From: Pseudomonas baltica
GTDB taxonomy: Bacteria > Pseudomonadota > Gammaproteobacteria > Pseudomonadales > Pseudomonadaceae
Length of the DNA: 64,000 nucleotides
Assembly (NCBI RefSeq): GCF_031880315.1
Contig: NZ_CP134771.1
Coordinates: 2,108,001-2,172,000, forward strand
Direction: 5' to 3'
A program made the translations under genes and the position numbers. Shown here one piece after another: positions 24,664 through 33,640 of this stretch (its first letter is position 1; every line of letters begins with the position of its first letter). The notes under the pieces were generated by a model. That model searched no databases and was not told the DNA's origin. It was given only the letters and a program-made list of their open reading frames with translations.

Positions 24664-25568
24664 CGCACGCTCTCCTGCAAGGCCACGTTGTGGGCCAGGC
24701 ATTCACGCAAAAATTCCACCAGTACCTGCACCGCTCGCGAGCTTTGCCGATGCTGCGGATACACCGCCGACAACTGCAGTGCTTCGGGGGCGTAGGTTTC
24801 CAGCACTCTGACCAGACGGCCATCGGCCAGTGCGTCACCGACGATGAACAACGGCAGGTAAGTAATCCCCAACCCGGCGACCGCCGCGTCCTTGAGCAGC
24901 TCGCCGTTGTTGGCACGAATACGCCCGCTGACCGCCTGCGCCAGCGGCTTGCCCCGGTTCTGAAACTGCCACTGCACCTGGCGGCTGTGGCCGTAGGGCA
25001 GGCATTGATGGTCGACGAGGTCCTCCGGGGTCTGCGGCTCGCCGTGCTCGGCCAGATAGGCCGGGCTGCAGCAGTACACCCGCGGGATCGACGCGATGCG
25101 CCGGGCAATCAGCGAGGAATCCTCGAGCACGCCGATGCGCAGCACCACGTCGTAGCCCTCACCCAGCAGATCCACCGGGCGATCGCTGAGATCGACTTCT
25201 ACCGACACTTGCGCATAGCGCTGCAGAAACTGCGGCAGGATGCAGCCCAGATGAGCGACGGCAAACGACAGCGGCGCACTCAGGCGGATCTTGCCGCGCG
25301 GCTCGGCGTTCTGGCCGGCGATGCCCTGCTCGACCTGCTCGACCTCGCCCAGCAGGCGCACAGCCGATTCATAGTAACTCTGGCCTGGCGGAGTGACGTC
25401 CAGGCGCCGGGTCGAGCGATTGAGCAGACGAGTGCCCAGGCGGCCCTCCAATTGCATCAGGCGCCGACTGACGTATTGCTTGGACAGCCCGAGCTTGTCG
25501 GCTGCCGCAGTGAAACTCCCGGATTCCATGACCTGTACGAACAGGCGCATGTCTTCAAACGCATTCAT
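24660..25568 (-). CDS. LysR-family regulator
   Basis: 302 residues from ATG 25568 (MNAFEDMRLFVQVMESGSF). The HTH is GSFTAAADKLGLSKQYVSRRLMQLE, followed by the type 2 periplasmic-binding-like effector domain (GKIRLSAPLSFAVAHLG). It resembles the DmlR/CrgA-type LysR group. Much longer frames exist upstream of this start, but they run antisense through the channel gene. Divergent from the channel gene at 25743 and coupled to the downstream GlxA-type gene. Confidence 0.9.
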   Translation of the reverse strand: MNAFEDMRLFVQVMESGSFTAAADKLGLSKQYVSRRLMQLEGRLGTRLLNRSTRRLDVTPPGQSYYESAVRLLGEVEQVEQGIAGQNAEPRGKIRLSAPLSFAVAHLGCILPQFLQRYAQVSVEVDLSDRPVDLLGEGYDVVLRIGVLEDSSLIARRIASIPRVYCCSPAYLAEHGEPQTPEDLVDHQCLPYGHSRQVQWQFQNRGKPLAQAVSGRIRANNGELLKDAAVAGLGITYLPLFIVGDALADGRLVRVLETYAPEALQLSAVYPQHRQSSRAVQVLVEFLRECLAHNVALQESVR

Positions 25569-25742
25569 TGTCTCGCCTCGGTAGACAGTCAAGCTCGTTA
25601 TAGCGGCTTTTTGGCTGTTTGGCTGCAGATTAATCTGGCGCGGCCTATGGGTTCGCAGCGCTGGGAATGGCCCAACCTTTAGGCAATGGCGCAATACCCC
25701 GCGCCCTCCTACCATCAAGCCTGCCCTTTTGCGGATAACGCC

Positions 25743-27179
25743 ATGACAACGCTTGTGTTCAATCATCTCCTGCTGTGGAGCGCGCTGGTGCTGGTGGTCG
25801 ACCTGCTGGTCTGGCAACTGGCGCCCGTGCAACACCCTATCGCCAAGGTCGGCATGCGCCTGGGCCTGTTCCTGCTGTACAGCTGGATGATCATCGGCGG
25901 TGGCGTCAGCCCGTTGCTGGCGCCGCCCTGGCCAGACGACACACTGCTGCAGATGTGTGCCACGGCGCTGGCGATCTTCTGGTGGCTGTACCTGGCACGG
26001 GTGCTCACCGAATTGCTCGGCCTGCTGCTCACCCACCGCATCGGGCATAGCGGGCGCCTGTTGCAGGACGTGATCGGCGCGCTGGTATTTCTGATTGCCA
26101 TTGTCGCTGCCGCCGGTTATGTCATGCAGCTGCCGGTCAAGGGCCTGCTCGCGACCTCCGGCGCCATGGCGATCATCGTCGGCCTGGCGTTGCAAAGCAC
26201 CCTGAGCGATGTGTTTTCCGGCATCGTGCTGAACACCACCAAGCCCTATCAGGTCGACGACTCGATCAGCATCGACGGCGTCGAAGGCAAGGTCCTGGAC
26301 ATCAACTGGCGCGCTACCTACCTGCTGACCGTCGACGGCAGCACCGCCGTGGTGCCTAACTCGGTCGCGGCCAAGGCCAAGCTCATCAACCTCAGCCGCC
26401 CCAGCAACCTGCACGGCGTGTCCATCAGCCTGCAGTTGCCCAATCACGTGCGCCCGCGACGCGTGCTCGACGCCTTGGAGCGCAGCCTGCGCGGCACCAG
26501 TCTGCTGCTGTCTGCGCCAGCGCCCAAAGCCTTGGTCAAAGCCTCTGGCGAGACCGTCACCGAGTATGTGGCCAGTGGTTTTATCGCCGACCTGGCCAAG
26601 CGTGGCGAGGTGCGCAATCAGTTGTTCGACCTGGCCCACCGGCATCTCGAAGCCGCCGGCATCAGCCGCCTGGCCGAGGGGACGGCCCCCGTGCAAGGCA
26701 CGACGCGCACGCGGGAACTGCTCGACGAAGTGAAGATTTTCCAGGGCCTGAGTGCCGACGCCAAAGACCAACTGGCGGCGGCCATGGTCGCCAAAGAGTT
26801 CGCGGCGGGTCAGCGGATTCTCGATGTCGGCGAAGTGGCAGAGGTGCTGATGGTCATCGGTACCGGTGTGATCACCGCAGACGTGGCCGATGGCGACGGC
26901 TGGCTGGAGGTCGGGCGCATGGGCCCTGGCGAAATCATGGGCGAGCAGAGCATCCTTGGCGACACACCGTCCGAGGCGCGCTTCACCGCGCTGACGTCGA
27001 GCCTGGTGTACCGCATCGACAAGACGCTGACCCAACACTGTGTCGAGCAAAGCAGCGCAGTGGGCAAGGCCCTGAACAAATTGCAGGCGTTCAGGCAGCA
27101 AACCAGTCATGCGCTGTTGCTGCACAAGCCGGTGACCATCAGGAAAGGGGGATTCTTGAGTTGGTTGCAGAAGCGTTGA
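25743..27179 (+). CDS. MscS-family channel with cyclic-nucleotide-binding domain
   Basis: 478 residues. About five membrane helices fill residues 1-140; the pore helix and beta domain of MscS follow (GLLATSGAMAIIVGLALQSTLSDVFSG, DDSISIDGVEGKVLDINWRAT, VVPNSVAAKAKLINLS). Residues about 325-440 form a cNMP-binding domain, with FQGLSADAKDQLAAAM and the PGEIMGEQSILGDTPSEARF phosphate-binding cassette. It would be an osmotic or ligand-gated channel of the inner membrane. Start ATG 25743 chosen because the protein begins there with TM1. Confidence 0.87.
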   Translation: MTTLVFNHLLLWSALVLVVDLLVWQLAPVQHPIAKVGMRLGLFLLYSWMIIGGGVSPLLAPPWPDDTLLQMCATALAIFWWLYLARVLTELLGLLLTHRIGHSGRLLQDVIGALVFLIAIVAAAGYVMQLPVKGLLATSGAMAIIVGLALQSTLSDVFSGIVLNTTKPYQVDDSISIDGVEGKVLDINWRATYLLTVDGSTAVVPNSVAAKAKLINLSRPSNLHGVSISLQLPNHVRPRRVLDALERSLRGTSLLLSAPAPKALVKASGETVTEYVASGFIADLAKRGEVRNQLFDLAHRHLEAAGISRLAEGTAPVQGTTRTRELLDEVKIFQGLSADAKDQLAAAMVAKEFAAGQRILDVGEVAEVLMVIGTGVITADVADGDGWLEVGRMGPGEIMGEQSILGDTPSEARFTALTSSLVYRIDKTLTQHCVEQSSAVGKALNKLQAFRQQTSHALLLHKPVTIRKGGFLSWLQKR

Positions 27180-27248
27180 GGCGGTGGCAAAGCTGAAAAT
27201 TCCTGAAACTGCGCAGTGGCCTGATGCTCCTGCGCCACGGCGACTGGC

Positions 27249-27318
27249 CTCTTCGCAAGCAAGCGTTGCTCCTACAATGCGTACACCTGTGGGAGCAAGG
27301 CTTGCCCGCGAACGCGAT
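27249..27318. repeat. REP pair (inverted)
   Basis: CTTCGCAAGCAAGCGTTGCTCCTAC-type REP is followed by an inverted copy starting TGTGGGAGCAAGGCTTGCCC. This is the standard Pseudomonas REP doublet, located between two convergent genes. Confidence 0.65.
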
Positions 27319-27347
27319 GCTAGCGTCAGCGCAGGCTGAGGACCCAG

Positions 27348-27977
27348 TTACTTGGCAGTATTGGCCGAGTAGCTGTTCATCAGGTTGCGATAGTTCGGCA
27401 GGCGGTTGGACAGCAGATTGCCCAGGCCTTCGATGTCGTTGCGCCAGTCGCGTTGCAGCTCGCAAGCCACCGCGAACCAGTTCAGCAACTGCGCGCCGGC
27501 AGCGCTCATACGCGCCCAGGCCGCTTGTTGCACGGTTTCGTTGAACGTACCGGAAGCATCGGTCACCACGAATACGTCAAACCCTTCAGCCAATGCGGAC
27601 AAGGTCGGGAACGCCACACACACGTCAGTCACGACACCGGCGATAATCAGCTGCTTTTTGCCGGTAGCTTTGACGGCAGCGACGAAATCATCGTTGTCCC
27701 AGGCGTTGATCTGACCAGGGCGCGGGATGTACGGAGCGTCCGGGAACATCTCCTTGAGCTCGGGGACCATCGGGCCGTTCGGGCCTTTTTCGAAGCTAGT
27801 GGTCAGGATGGTCGGCAGGCCAAAGAACTTTGCGCAATCGGCCAGAGCCAGCACGTTGTTCTTGAATTCGTTGGGCGAGAAATCCTGCACCAGCGAGATC
27901 AGGCCGGCCTGGTGGTCGACCAGCAAGACCACGGCGTCGTCTTTGTTCAGGCGGTTGTAACGGGGAGCGTTGCTCAT
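27348..27977 (-). CDS. ycaC: isochorismatase-family hydrolase, YcaC-like
   Basis: 209-residue cysteine hydrolase. The catalytic Asp is in AVVLLVDHQAGL, the Lys follows the TTSFEKGPNGP segment, and the Cys is in GVVTDVCVAFPTLSA (with a cis peptide, as in the family). It matches YcaC-like proteins in length and C-terminus. Substrate unknown, probably an amide or ester. ATG 27977, GAGGA ten bases upstream. It precedes no other gene in its direction and is separated from the amidohydrolase gene by REP sequence. Confidence 0.85.
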   Translation of the reverse strand: MSNAPRYNRLNKDDAVVLLVDHQAGLISLVQDFSPNEFKNNVLALADCAKFFGLPTILTTSFEKGPNGPMVPELKEMFPDAPYIPRPGQINAWDNDDFVAAVKATGKKQLIIAGVVTDVCVAFPTLSALAEGFDVFVVTDASGTFNETVQQAAWARMSAAGAQLLNWFAVACELQRDWRNDIEGLGNLLSNRLPNYRNLMNSYSANTAK

Positions 27978-28012
27978 TTTGCAATCCTCAGGGGTTACGG
28001 GTTAGTTGCAGA

Positions 28013-28092
28013 GTGGGGGCTTGCCCCCGAAAAGTCTTACAGCCAGTTGCCAGGCTGGGGGTCGCCCGTCGGAGGCAAGCCCCCTCGCTACA
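28013..28092. repeat. REP-like hairpins
   Basis: GGGGGCTTGCCCCCG at about 28014 and GGCAAGCCCCCTCGCTACAG at 28073-28092 are two GC-rich repeat elements of a type also seen near 9345 and 16964. They lie between the isochorismatase and amidohydrolase genes. Confidence 0.55.
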
Positions 28093-28118
28093 GATCAGCG
28101 AACAAGGCGACCAGGCCA

Positions 28119-29957
28119 TCAGAACGCGAAGCAGGAGCAGCCAAAGGCGCCCCAGAAGCCCTGGAAGTCGCTCACGGGAACGCTCGACTGCCGTGCTCGC
28201 TCATGGCTATGGGAATGCACGGCGCAGGGGCCGCTGCACTGGTGTACCTGGGCCTGCAGTGGTGCGTTGGGACGCCAATGGCCCGGCACGCGCGCCACCG
28301 GAGACCAGTCCGGCAGCACCGGCAGGCGCGGGGGATCGAGGTCGCCGAACTCCGCGTCGGCATGCACGACCTTGCCGCCGACCACGGTCAGCACCGACTC
28401 GATCCACTTGATGGCTTCTTCTTCGACGCTGAAGAAGTCCGCCGACAAGGCCACCACGTCGGCCAGTTGCCCGACCTTGATCTGGCCCTTCTTGCCCTGC
28501 TCGGACGAGAACCAGGCGCTGCCATGGGTGAACAGTTCCAGGGCGGTGTCCCGCGACAAGCCCTCCGGATAGAGCTCCAGACCGCCGACGGTACGGCCGC
28601 TGACCATCCAGTACAACGAGGTCCACGGGTTGTAGCTAGACACCCGCGTGGCGTCGGTACCGGCGCCGACCGGCACGCCCTCGGCCAACATGCGCTTGAT
28701 CGGCGGCGTCGCTTCAGCCGCCTGCGCACCGTAGCGATCGACGAAGTACTCACCCTGGAACGCCATGCGATCCTGAATCGCGATGCCGCCGTTCAAGGCC
28801 CGTACACGCTCGATATTCTTCGGCGAAATGGTCTCGGCGTGGTCGAAGAACCACGGCAGGCCATTGAACGGAATGTCGCGATCGACCTTCTCGAACACGT
28901 CGAGCATGCGCGAAATGGATTCGTCGTAGGTGGCGTGCAGGCGGAACGGCCACCGCTGCTCGACCAGATGGCGCACCACCGGCTCCAGCTCCTGCTCCAT
29001 GGTCTGCGGCAGGTCCGGGCGCGGCTCGAGGAAGTCTTCGAAGTCGGCGGCCGAGAACACCAGCATCTCGCCGGCGCCGTTGTGGCGCAAAAAGTCATCG
29101 CCCTGGTGCAGGGTGACGCTGCCGGTCCAGTTCTTGAAGTCCTGCAACTCGGCCTTGGGCTTTTGCGTGAACAGGTTGTAGGCGATGCGGATGGTCAGCT
29201 GCTCGGCCTTGGCCAGCTCCTCGATGACCTTGTAGTCGTCGGGGTAGTTCTGAAAACCACCCCCGGCGTCGATCACGCTGGTCAGCCCCAGGCGGTTGAG
29301 CTCGCGCATGAACTGGCGGGTCGAGTTGACCTGGTACTCCAGCGGCAGGCTCGGGCCCTTGGCCAGGGTCGAGTACAAGATCATCGCGTTGGGGCGCGCC
29401 ACCAGCATGCCGGTCGGGTCGCCGTTGGCATCGCGCTGGATCTCGCCACCGGGCGGGTTGGGCGTATCGCGGGTGTAACCGGCCACGCGCAAGGCGGCGC
29501 GGTTGAGCAAGGCGCGGTCATACAGGTGCAGGACGAACACCGGTGTGTCGGGCGCGGCCTGGTTGAGTTCGGCCAGGGTCGGCATGCGTTTTTCGGCGAA
29601 CTGGAATTCGTTCCAGCCGCCCACCACCCGCACCCACTGTGGCGTTGGCGTGCGGTCGGCCTGCTCCTTGAGCATGCGCATGGCATCGGCCAACGACGGC
29701 ACACCTTCCCAGCGCAACTCGAGGTTGTAGTTCAGGCCGCCACGAATCAGGTGCAAGTGCGAGTCGTTGAGGCCGGGGATCACGGTGCGGCCCTTGAGGT
29801 CGATCACCTGGGTGCCGGTGCCACGCAGTGCCATGGCCTCGGCGTCGTTGCCGACAGCGACAAAGCGGCCGGCGCTGATGGCGACCGCGGTAGCGCGGGG
29901 TTTTTCACGGTCGACCGTGTGAAACTTGCCATTGAAGAGAATCAGATCGGCGTTCAT
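28119..29957 (-). CDS. amidohydrolase (YtcJ/TIM-barrel type) with Cys-rich tail
   Basis: 612 residues from ATG 29957 (MNADLILFNGKFHTVD). Metal-binding motifs of the amidohydrolase superfamily are PGLNDSHLHLIRGG near residue 70, RLHATYDES, FFDHAETI and VPVGAGTDATRV. It probably hydrolyses an amide or cyclic C-N bond. The C-terminal 40 residues are an appended His/Cys tail (HQCSGPCAVHSHSH, then WGAFGCSCFAF), perhaps an extra metal site. It overlaps the upstream ABM-domain gene by ATGA, so the two are translated together. Confidence 0.85.
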   Translation of the reverse strand: MNADLILFNGKFHTVDREKPRATAVAISAGRFVAVGNDAEAMALRGTGTQVIDLKGRTVIPGLNDSHLHLIRGGLNYNLELRWEGVPSLADAMRMLKEQADRTPTPQWVRVVGGWNEFQFAEKRMPTLAELNQAAPDTPVFVLHLYDRALLNRAALRVAGYTRDTPNPPGGEIQRDANGDPTGMLVARPNAMILYSTLAKGPSLPLEYQVNSTRQFMRELNRLGLTSVIDAGGGFQNYPDDYKVIEELAKAEQLTIRIAYNLFTQKPKAELQDFKNWTGSVTLHQGDDFLRHNGAGEMLVFSAADFEDFLEPRPDLPQTMEQELEPVVRHLVEQRWPFRLHATYDESISRMLDVFEKVDRDIPFNGLPWFFDHAETISPKNIERVRALNGGIAIQDRMAFQGEYFVDRYGAQAAEATPPIKRMLAEGVPVGAGTDATRVSSYNPWTSLYWMVSGRTVGGLELYPEGLSRDTALELFTHGSAWFSSEQGKKGQIKVGQLADVVALSADFFSVEEEAIKWIESVLTVVGGKVVHADAEFGDLDPPRLPVLPDWSPVARVPGHWRPNAPLQAQVHQCSGPCAVHSHSHERARQSSVPVSDFQGFWGAFGCSCFAF

Positions 29958-30583
29958 TGCGGGTCCTTTTCTGCAGAGGAAGAAGCGTTGAGCCAAGGTG
30001 CAAGCAGGCGGGTGGCGGGCGGCATCACCACGTACACCACCAGCATCACGATAGTGATAGTGACGAGAAAGGTGCTGACCACGTAGTTGCCAAAGAAGCT
30101 GTTGAGGCTGAAAACCGGCGACCAGATGATCGGCAGCAGCAGGGTTTGCGGCAGAATCACCAACAAGCTCAGCACCGCCTGCTTCCAGCGCGGTGGTTGC
30201 GCTGCGCCCTGCTCGCTGGGCGGGGTGAACCAGAACTCCCCAGCGTCGGCGATCTCAGTGACGTCGCCGTCGGCCAGCATGTGCTCGGCCTCCTTGACCA
30301 GCGCCAGACGCTGCGGCGAGTCGAGCCATTGCTGCACCTGGTCGGTAGAGCAAAACCGCAGCACGCTGGTGAAGGTACGAAGACCGGCCTCTTTGCCCGG
30401 CATGACGTCGACACCCAAATGACCGGGGAAGGTGCGGGCGGTCGAGACGATGCGTCGCAGCCAAGCCTCGTAGGCCTGCTCGGTGCCCGCCTTGACCCGG
30501 TGCTTGACCACCAGGGTGACCATTTCGTCCTTGCTGCTGGCAGTGCTGCCCAGCGCAGGCTCGACGATGGATGAATTGGACAT
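29954..30583 (-). CDS. antibiotic-biosynthesis-monooxygenase-domain membrane protein
   Basis: 209 residues from ATG 30583 with AAGGAG upstream. Residues about 20-115 form an ABM (dimeric ferredoxin-like) domain (VTLVVKHRVKAGTEQAYEAW). The C-terminal part has two or three hydrophobic helices (AVLSLLVILPQTLLLPIIW and VVSTFLVTITIVMLVVYVVM). Proteins with this layout are found as membrane-anchored ABM proteins of unknown substrate. Operon with the downstream amidohydrolase and probably with DoxX upstream (74 bp gap). Confidence 0.78.
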   Translation of the reverse strand: MSNSSIVEPALGSTASSKDEMVTLVVKHRVKAGTEQAYEAWLRRIVSTARTFPGHLGVDVMPGKEAGLRTFTSVLRFCSTDQVQQWLDSPQRLALVKEAEHMLADGDVTEIADAGEFWFTPPSEQGAAQPPRWKQAVLSLLVILPQTLLLPIIWSPVFSLNSFFGNYVVSTFLVTITIVMLVVYVVMPPATRLLAPWLNASSSAEKDPQ

Positions 30584-30657
30584 GTACGGTGACTCCTTGA
30601 ACTGAATTCGCAAGAGCACGGCGCCGCCATCATCGCGGCCCGGCCAACGGCTATATG

Positions 30658-31089
30658 TCAGGCGTAGCGCAGACGCCCGGGCATGCTCAGGCGCAGCGAC
30701 AGACGCCCCGGGCCGGCCAGCAGAATCGCGCTGAACAGAATCAACAGCAGCCAGGCGAACTGGCCCTGGTCCAGGGTCCAATCGGGGTGCACCACGCCAA
30801 CGGCGATAAGCAGTACGCACAGCACCGGCAAACAGGCCAGGCGCGTCAGCACGCCGGCGATGATCAGCAGCGGGCAGGCGACTTCGGCAAAAATGGCCAG
30901 GCTCAGGGTCACAGCCGGGCCCAGGTGGAAAGGGTCTTCGATCAATTGCAGTTGCTGGGAGAAATGCAGCAACTTGGGCAAGCCGTGCACACACAGCAGG
31001 AACAAGGCAGCGCTGACACGCAGCCACAACAAGCCCAGCTCCTTGGCGGGATCATCAAACTCACTGGGCTGCAGATTGCCGACACTCAT
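30658..31089 (-). CDS. DoxX-family membrane protein
   Basis: 143 residues from ATG 31089. Four membrane helices with the DoxX start LGLLWLRVSAALFLLCVHGLPKLLHF and the AVTLSLAIFAEVACPLLIIAGVLTRLACLPVL region. DoxX-like proteins are inner-membrane subunits linked to redox or thiosulfate metabolism; the role here is unknown. First gene of the likely DoxX-ABM-amidohydrolase operon. Confidence 0.8.
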   Translation of the reverse strand: MSVGNLQPSEFDDPAKELGLLWLRVSAALFLLCVHGLPKLLHFSQQLQLIEDPFHLGPAVTLSLAIFAEVACPLLIIAGVLTRLACLPVLCVLLIAVGVVHPDWTLDQGQFAWLLLILFSAILLAGPGRLSLRLSMPGRLRYA

Positions 31090-31202
31090 TGGTTCATCCC
31101 TGGGGCAAGCGGCCCGCCTTCGGGCCATTGTCGATGCAAGTCATCATGAATCAGCCAGGCAAGCACGGCTTGCATGAGCGTGCTGCCTTTGGAACTGCCG
31201 TG
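31090..31202. other. leader of DoxX operon
   Basis: No gene; the space between the DoxX start and the REP array should hold the promoter for the operon at 31089-28119. No operator palindrome was found. Confidence 0.35.
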
Positions 31203-31770
31203 CTGCCTGGTATTGCCCCGTGCTCTCACCGGCCCCTTCGCGGGCAAGCCTCGCTCTCACAAAGCAAGCAGGCGCTAAGTCTTGCACCCGTGGGAGCACA
31301 GCTTGCTGGCGAAGAGGCCGGCATGGCTTGCCCACACCGTTCTTCGCGGGCAAGCCTCGCTCCCACAAAGCAAGCAGGCGCTAGGTCTTGCACCCGTGGG
31401 AGCACAGCTTGCTGGCGAAGAGGCCGGCATGGCTTGCCCACAACGTTCTTCGCGGGCAAGCCTCGCTCCCACAAAGCAAGCAGGCGCTAAGTCTTGCACC
31501 CGTGGGAGCACAGCTTGCTGGCGAAGAGGCCGGCATGGCTTGCCCACACCGTTCTTCGCGGGCAAGCCTCGCTCTCACAAAGCAAGCATCCGCTAAGTCT
31601 TGCACCCGTGGGAGCACAGCTTGCTGGCGAAGGCCGGCATGGCTTGCCCACACCGTTCTTCGCGGGCAAGCCTCGCTCCCACAAAGCAAGCAGGCGCTAA
31701 GTCTTGCACCCGTGGGAGCACAGCTTGCTGGCGAAGAGGCCGGCATGGCTTGCCCACAACGTTCAGGCCG
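31203..31770. repeat. tandem array of REP pairs, about 5 units of 104-106 bp
   Basis: The block starting GCAAGCAGGCGCTAAGTCTT recurs at 31264, 31370, 31476, 31582 and 31686, giving periods of 106, 106, 106 and 104 bp. Each unit contains a REP (TTCGCGGGCAAGCCTCGCTC) and an inverted copy (GTGGGAGCACAGCTTGCTGG). Copies are nearly identical, differing by a few substitutions and one 2-bp deletion, so expansion is recent. It lies between the DoxX start and the LysR gene end. The short frames through it are artefacts. Confidence 0.9.
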
Positions 31771-32686
31771 GCGACCCCGGCAATGGCGCTGACATGAATC
31801 GGGCAATATGGCCACGTAACCAGCGCTCGGCCGGATCGTTGTCATGCACCCCGCTCCAGGCCATGGACAACTCCGCCGGCACGATCGGAAACGGCGGCTC
31901 CTCGGCGCGCAACATGCCGTCGTCGACCAGCGCGCAGGCGGCATAATCCGGCACGGTGGCGATCAAGTCGGTGCCTTTGAGCAACGCGCGCAGGCCGTTG
32001 AATTGCGGCACGCCAAGCACCACTCGGCGCGAGCGGCCGACCTTGGCCAGATCCAGGTCGATATTGCCGCTCAGGTCGCCCGAAAACGACACCATGGCGT
32101 GCGGCCGTTCGCAGTACTCATCCAGTGTCAGCGGCCCGGGCCGTGAATCGCCACGCAACACCTTGCAGCCGATATCGCGCATCTTGCGACGCTTGGCGTT
32201 GGCCGGCAGGTCGGTGGTGTAGCTCACGCCCACGGAGATTTCTCCCGAGGCGAGCAGGGTCGGCATCAGCAGATAATTGGCGCGGCGCACGACGATGACG
32301 ATCCCCGGCGCCTCCTCGCGCAGGGTGTTGAGCAATGGCGGGAACAGGCCGAATTCGGCGTCATCCGACAGGCCGATGCGGAACACACTGCAACTGCTGG
32401 CCGGGTCGAAGTCCTTGGCGCGGCTGACGGCACCCGAGATGGTGTCCAGGGCCGGCTGCAGCTCTTCGAGGATGGCCAGTGCCCGCGGCGTCGGATCCAT
32501 GCTGCGGCCGTTGCGGATCAACAACGGGTCGTCGAACAGATCGCGCAGACGGCCGAGCGCGGCACTGACCGCCGGCTGGCCCATGAAGTGCTTTTCGGCC
32601 ACACGGGTCAGGTTGCGCTCGAACATCAGCGCTTCGAAGATCACCAGCAGATTCATGTCTACGTGGCGCAGGTCATTACGATTCAT
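31763..32686 (-). CDS. LysR-family regulator, NodD-like subgroup
   Basis: 307 residues from ATG 32686, GGAGC ten bases upstream. The HTH is RHVDMNLLVIFEALMFERNLTRVAEKHFMGQPAVSAAL, typical of the NodD/LeuO-like LysR group, followed by an effector domain. The stop abuts the REP array. Targets unknown; the nearest candidate is the DoxX-amidohydrolase operon downstream on the same strand. Confidence 0.87.
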   Translation of the reverse strand: MNRNDLRHVDMNLLVIFEALMFERNLTRVAEKHFMGQPAVSAALGRLRDLFDDPLLIRNGRSMDPTPRALAILEELQPALDTISGAVSRAKDFDPASSCSVFRIGLSDDAEFGLFPPLLNTLREEAPGIVIVVRRANYLLMPTLLASGEISVGVSYTTDLPANAKRRKMRDIGCKVLRGDSRPGPLTLDEYCERPHAMVSFSGDLSGNIDLDLAKVGRSRRVVLGVPQFNGLRALLKGTDLIATVPDYAACALVDDGMLRAEEPPFPIVPAELSMAWSGVHDNDPAERWLRGHIARFMSAPLPGSPA

Positions 32687-32873
32687 GGCGAGGCTCCAGG
32701 GGGCGTCCTTGGCGAGGGAGCGAGCTCCAGCGAGGGGCGGTCAGATGTCGGCTGCGAGTCAAGCACGGCGCCGGTAACGGCGCCTTGAACGAATGTGCTT
32801 TTTTCAACATCGGCCCGGCCCCGATCCCTGCTGGTGTTACCCACAGGGCCAATACCATCCCGGCCCGCCCGCA

Positions 32874-33407
32874 TCAGGCGCTGCGAGCCGCCGCCGCGCG
32901 ACGCCAGGTGAATGGCGTGGTGCCGATGCTGCGAGTGAACACCCGGGTGAAGTGCGACTGATCGGCAAAACCGCATTCCAGGCTGATCTGCGAAATCGAC
33001 GCAGGGCTTTCGGCCAGCAAAGTCCGGGCCTTGTCCAGACGTGCCTGCAGGAACCAGTCGCGCGGCGCCATGCCGGTGGTTTTCTTGAAAGCCCGGGAAA
33101 AGTGACTGCGCGACAGCGAGCATTGGCTGGCAACTTCGGCGATCGACAGGCCGTGGGCCATGTGTTCGAGCATCGTCTGCTTGGCCAGGCGCTCCTGCCA
33201 GGGCGAGAGCGCCACCCGTTGCTGGGAGGCCTCGGCGGATTCGCCGGCGTAGCGGTCGAGCAGATGGCTGCACAGGGCGCGGGAGGTGGTGTACAGCACC
33301 TCCTGCTGGGCATGATTGGCTTGCGCCAGCGCGGTGGCAAGGGCCTGCACCAGTTGCAGGGCGACAGAGTCCAGCGCGGCCGGGGCGGCAAGGGTCAACG
33401 TATTCAT
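32874..33407 (-). CDS. AraC-family regulator, short form
   Basis: 177 residues from ATG 33407 with AAGGAA upstream. The N-terminal 75 residues are a small helical domain; the C-terminal half is a full AraC HTH pair (GLSIAEVASQCSLSRSHFSRAF and QISLECGFADQSHFTRVFTRSIGTTP). It is divergent from the alpha/beta hydrolase gene, which it probably controls. Confidence 0.85.
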   Translation of the reverse strand: MNTLTLAAPAALDSVALQLVQALATALAQANHAQQEVLYTTSRALCSHLLDRYAGESAEASQQRVALSPWQERLAKQTMLEHMAHGLSIAEVASQCSLSRSHFSRAFKKTTGMAPRDWFLQARLDKARTLLAESPASISQISLECGFADQSHFTRVFTRSIGTTPFTWRRAAAARSA

Positions 33408-33640
33408 GGGTGACGTTCCTTTGCGAAGACAGGTCAACGACGCCAGTCTCCCCTGCCCCCCTGGCCGCTGTACTTTGGCAAAGGTTAAACGTTCTGAAAT
33501 CTGTGCTGGCCGATGGGCCGGTACTTCCAACACACCTCAAGGGGAACCCTTCAGAAGGATTCAGGCTCAGCTAAAGTACTTTGTCGCGTCATGCGCTTAG
33601 GTTTGATCCTCAACTCAATTCAACGCCCCAGGAGTCAGAC

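Noticed and set aside
25569..27125. Long minus-strand extension upstream of the LysR gene
   Set aside because: It runs antisense through the whole channel gene, gives low-complexity His/Gln/Arg-rich translation and has no homology-like motifs; the LysR start at 25568 is clear.
27453..30086. 877-codon plus-strand open frame
   Set aside because: Antisense to the isochorismatase and amidohydrolase genes, whose motifs are intact; a high-GC shadow frame.
31203..31770. CRISPR array
   Set aside because: The 106-bp units are repeated in full without unique spacers and contain REP palindromes, so this is a REP tandem array.
31282..31944. Short frames in both strands through the repeat array
   Set aside because: They are translations of the REP repeat and have no start signals.
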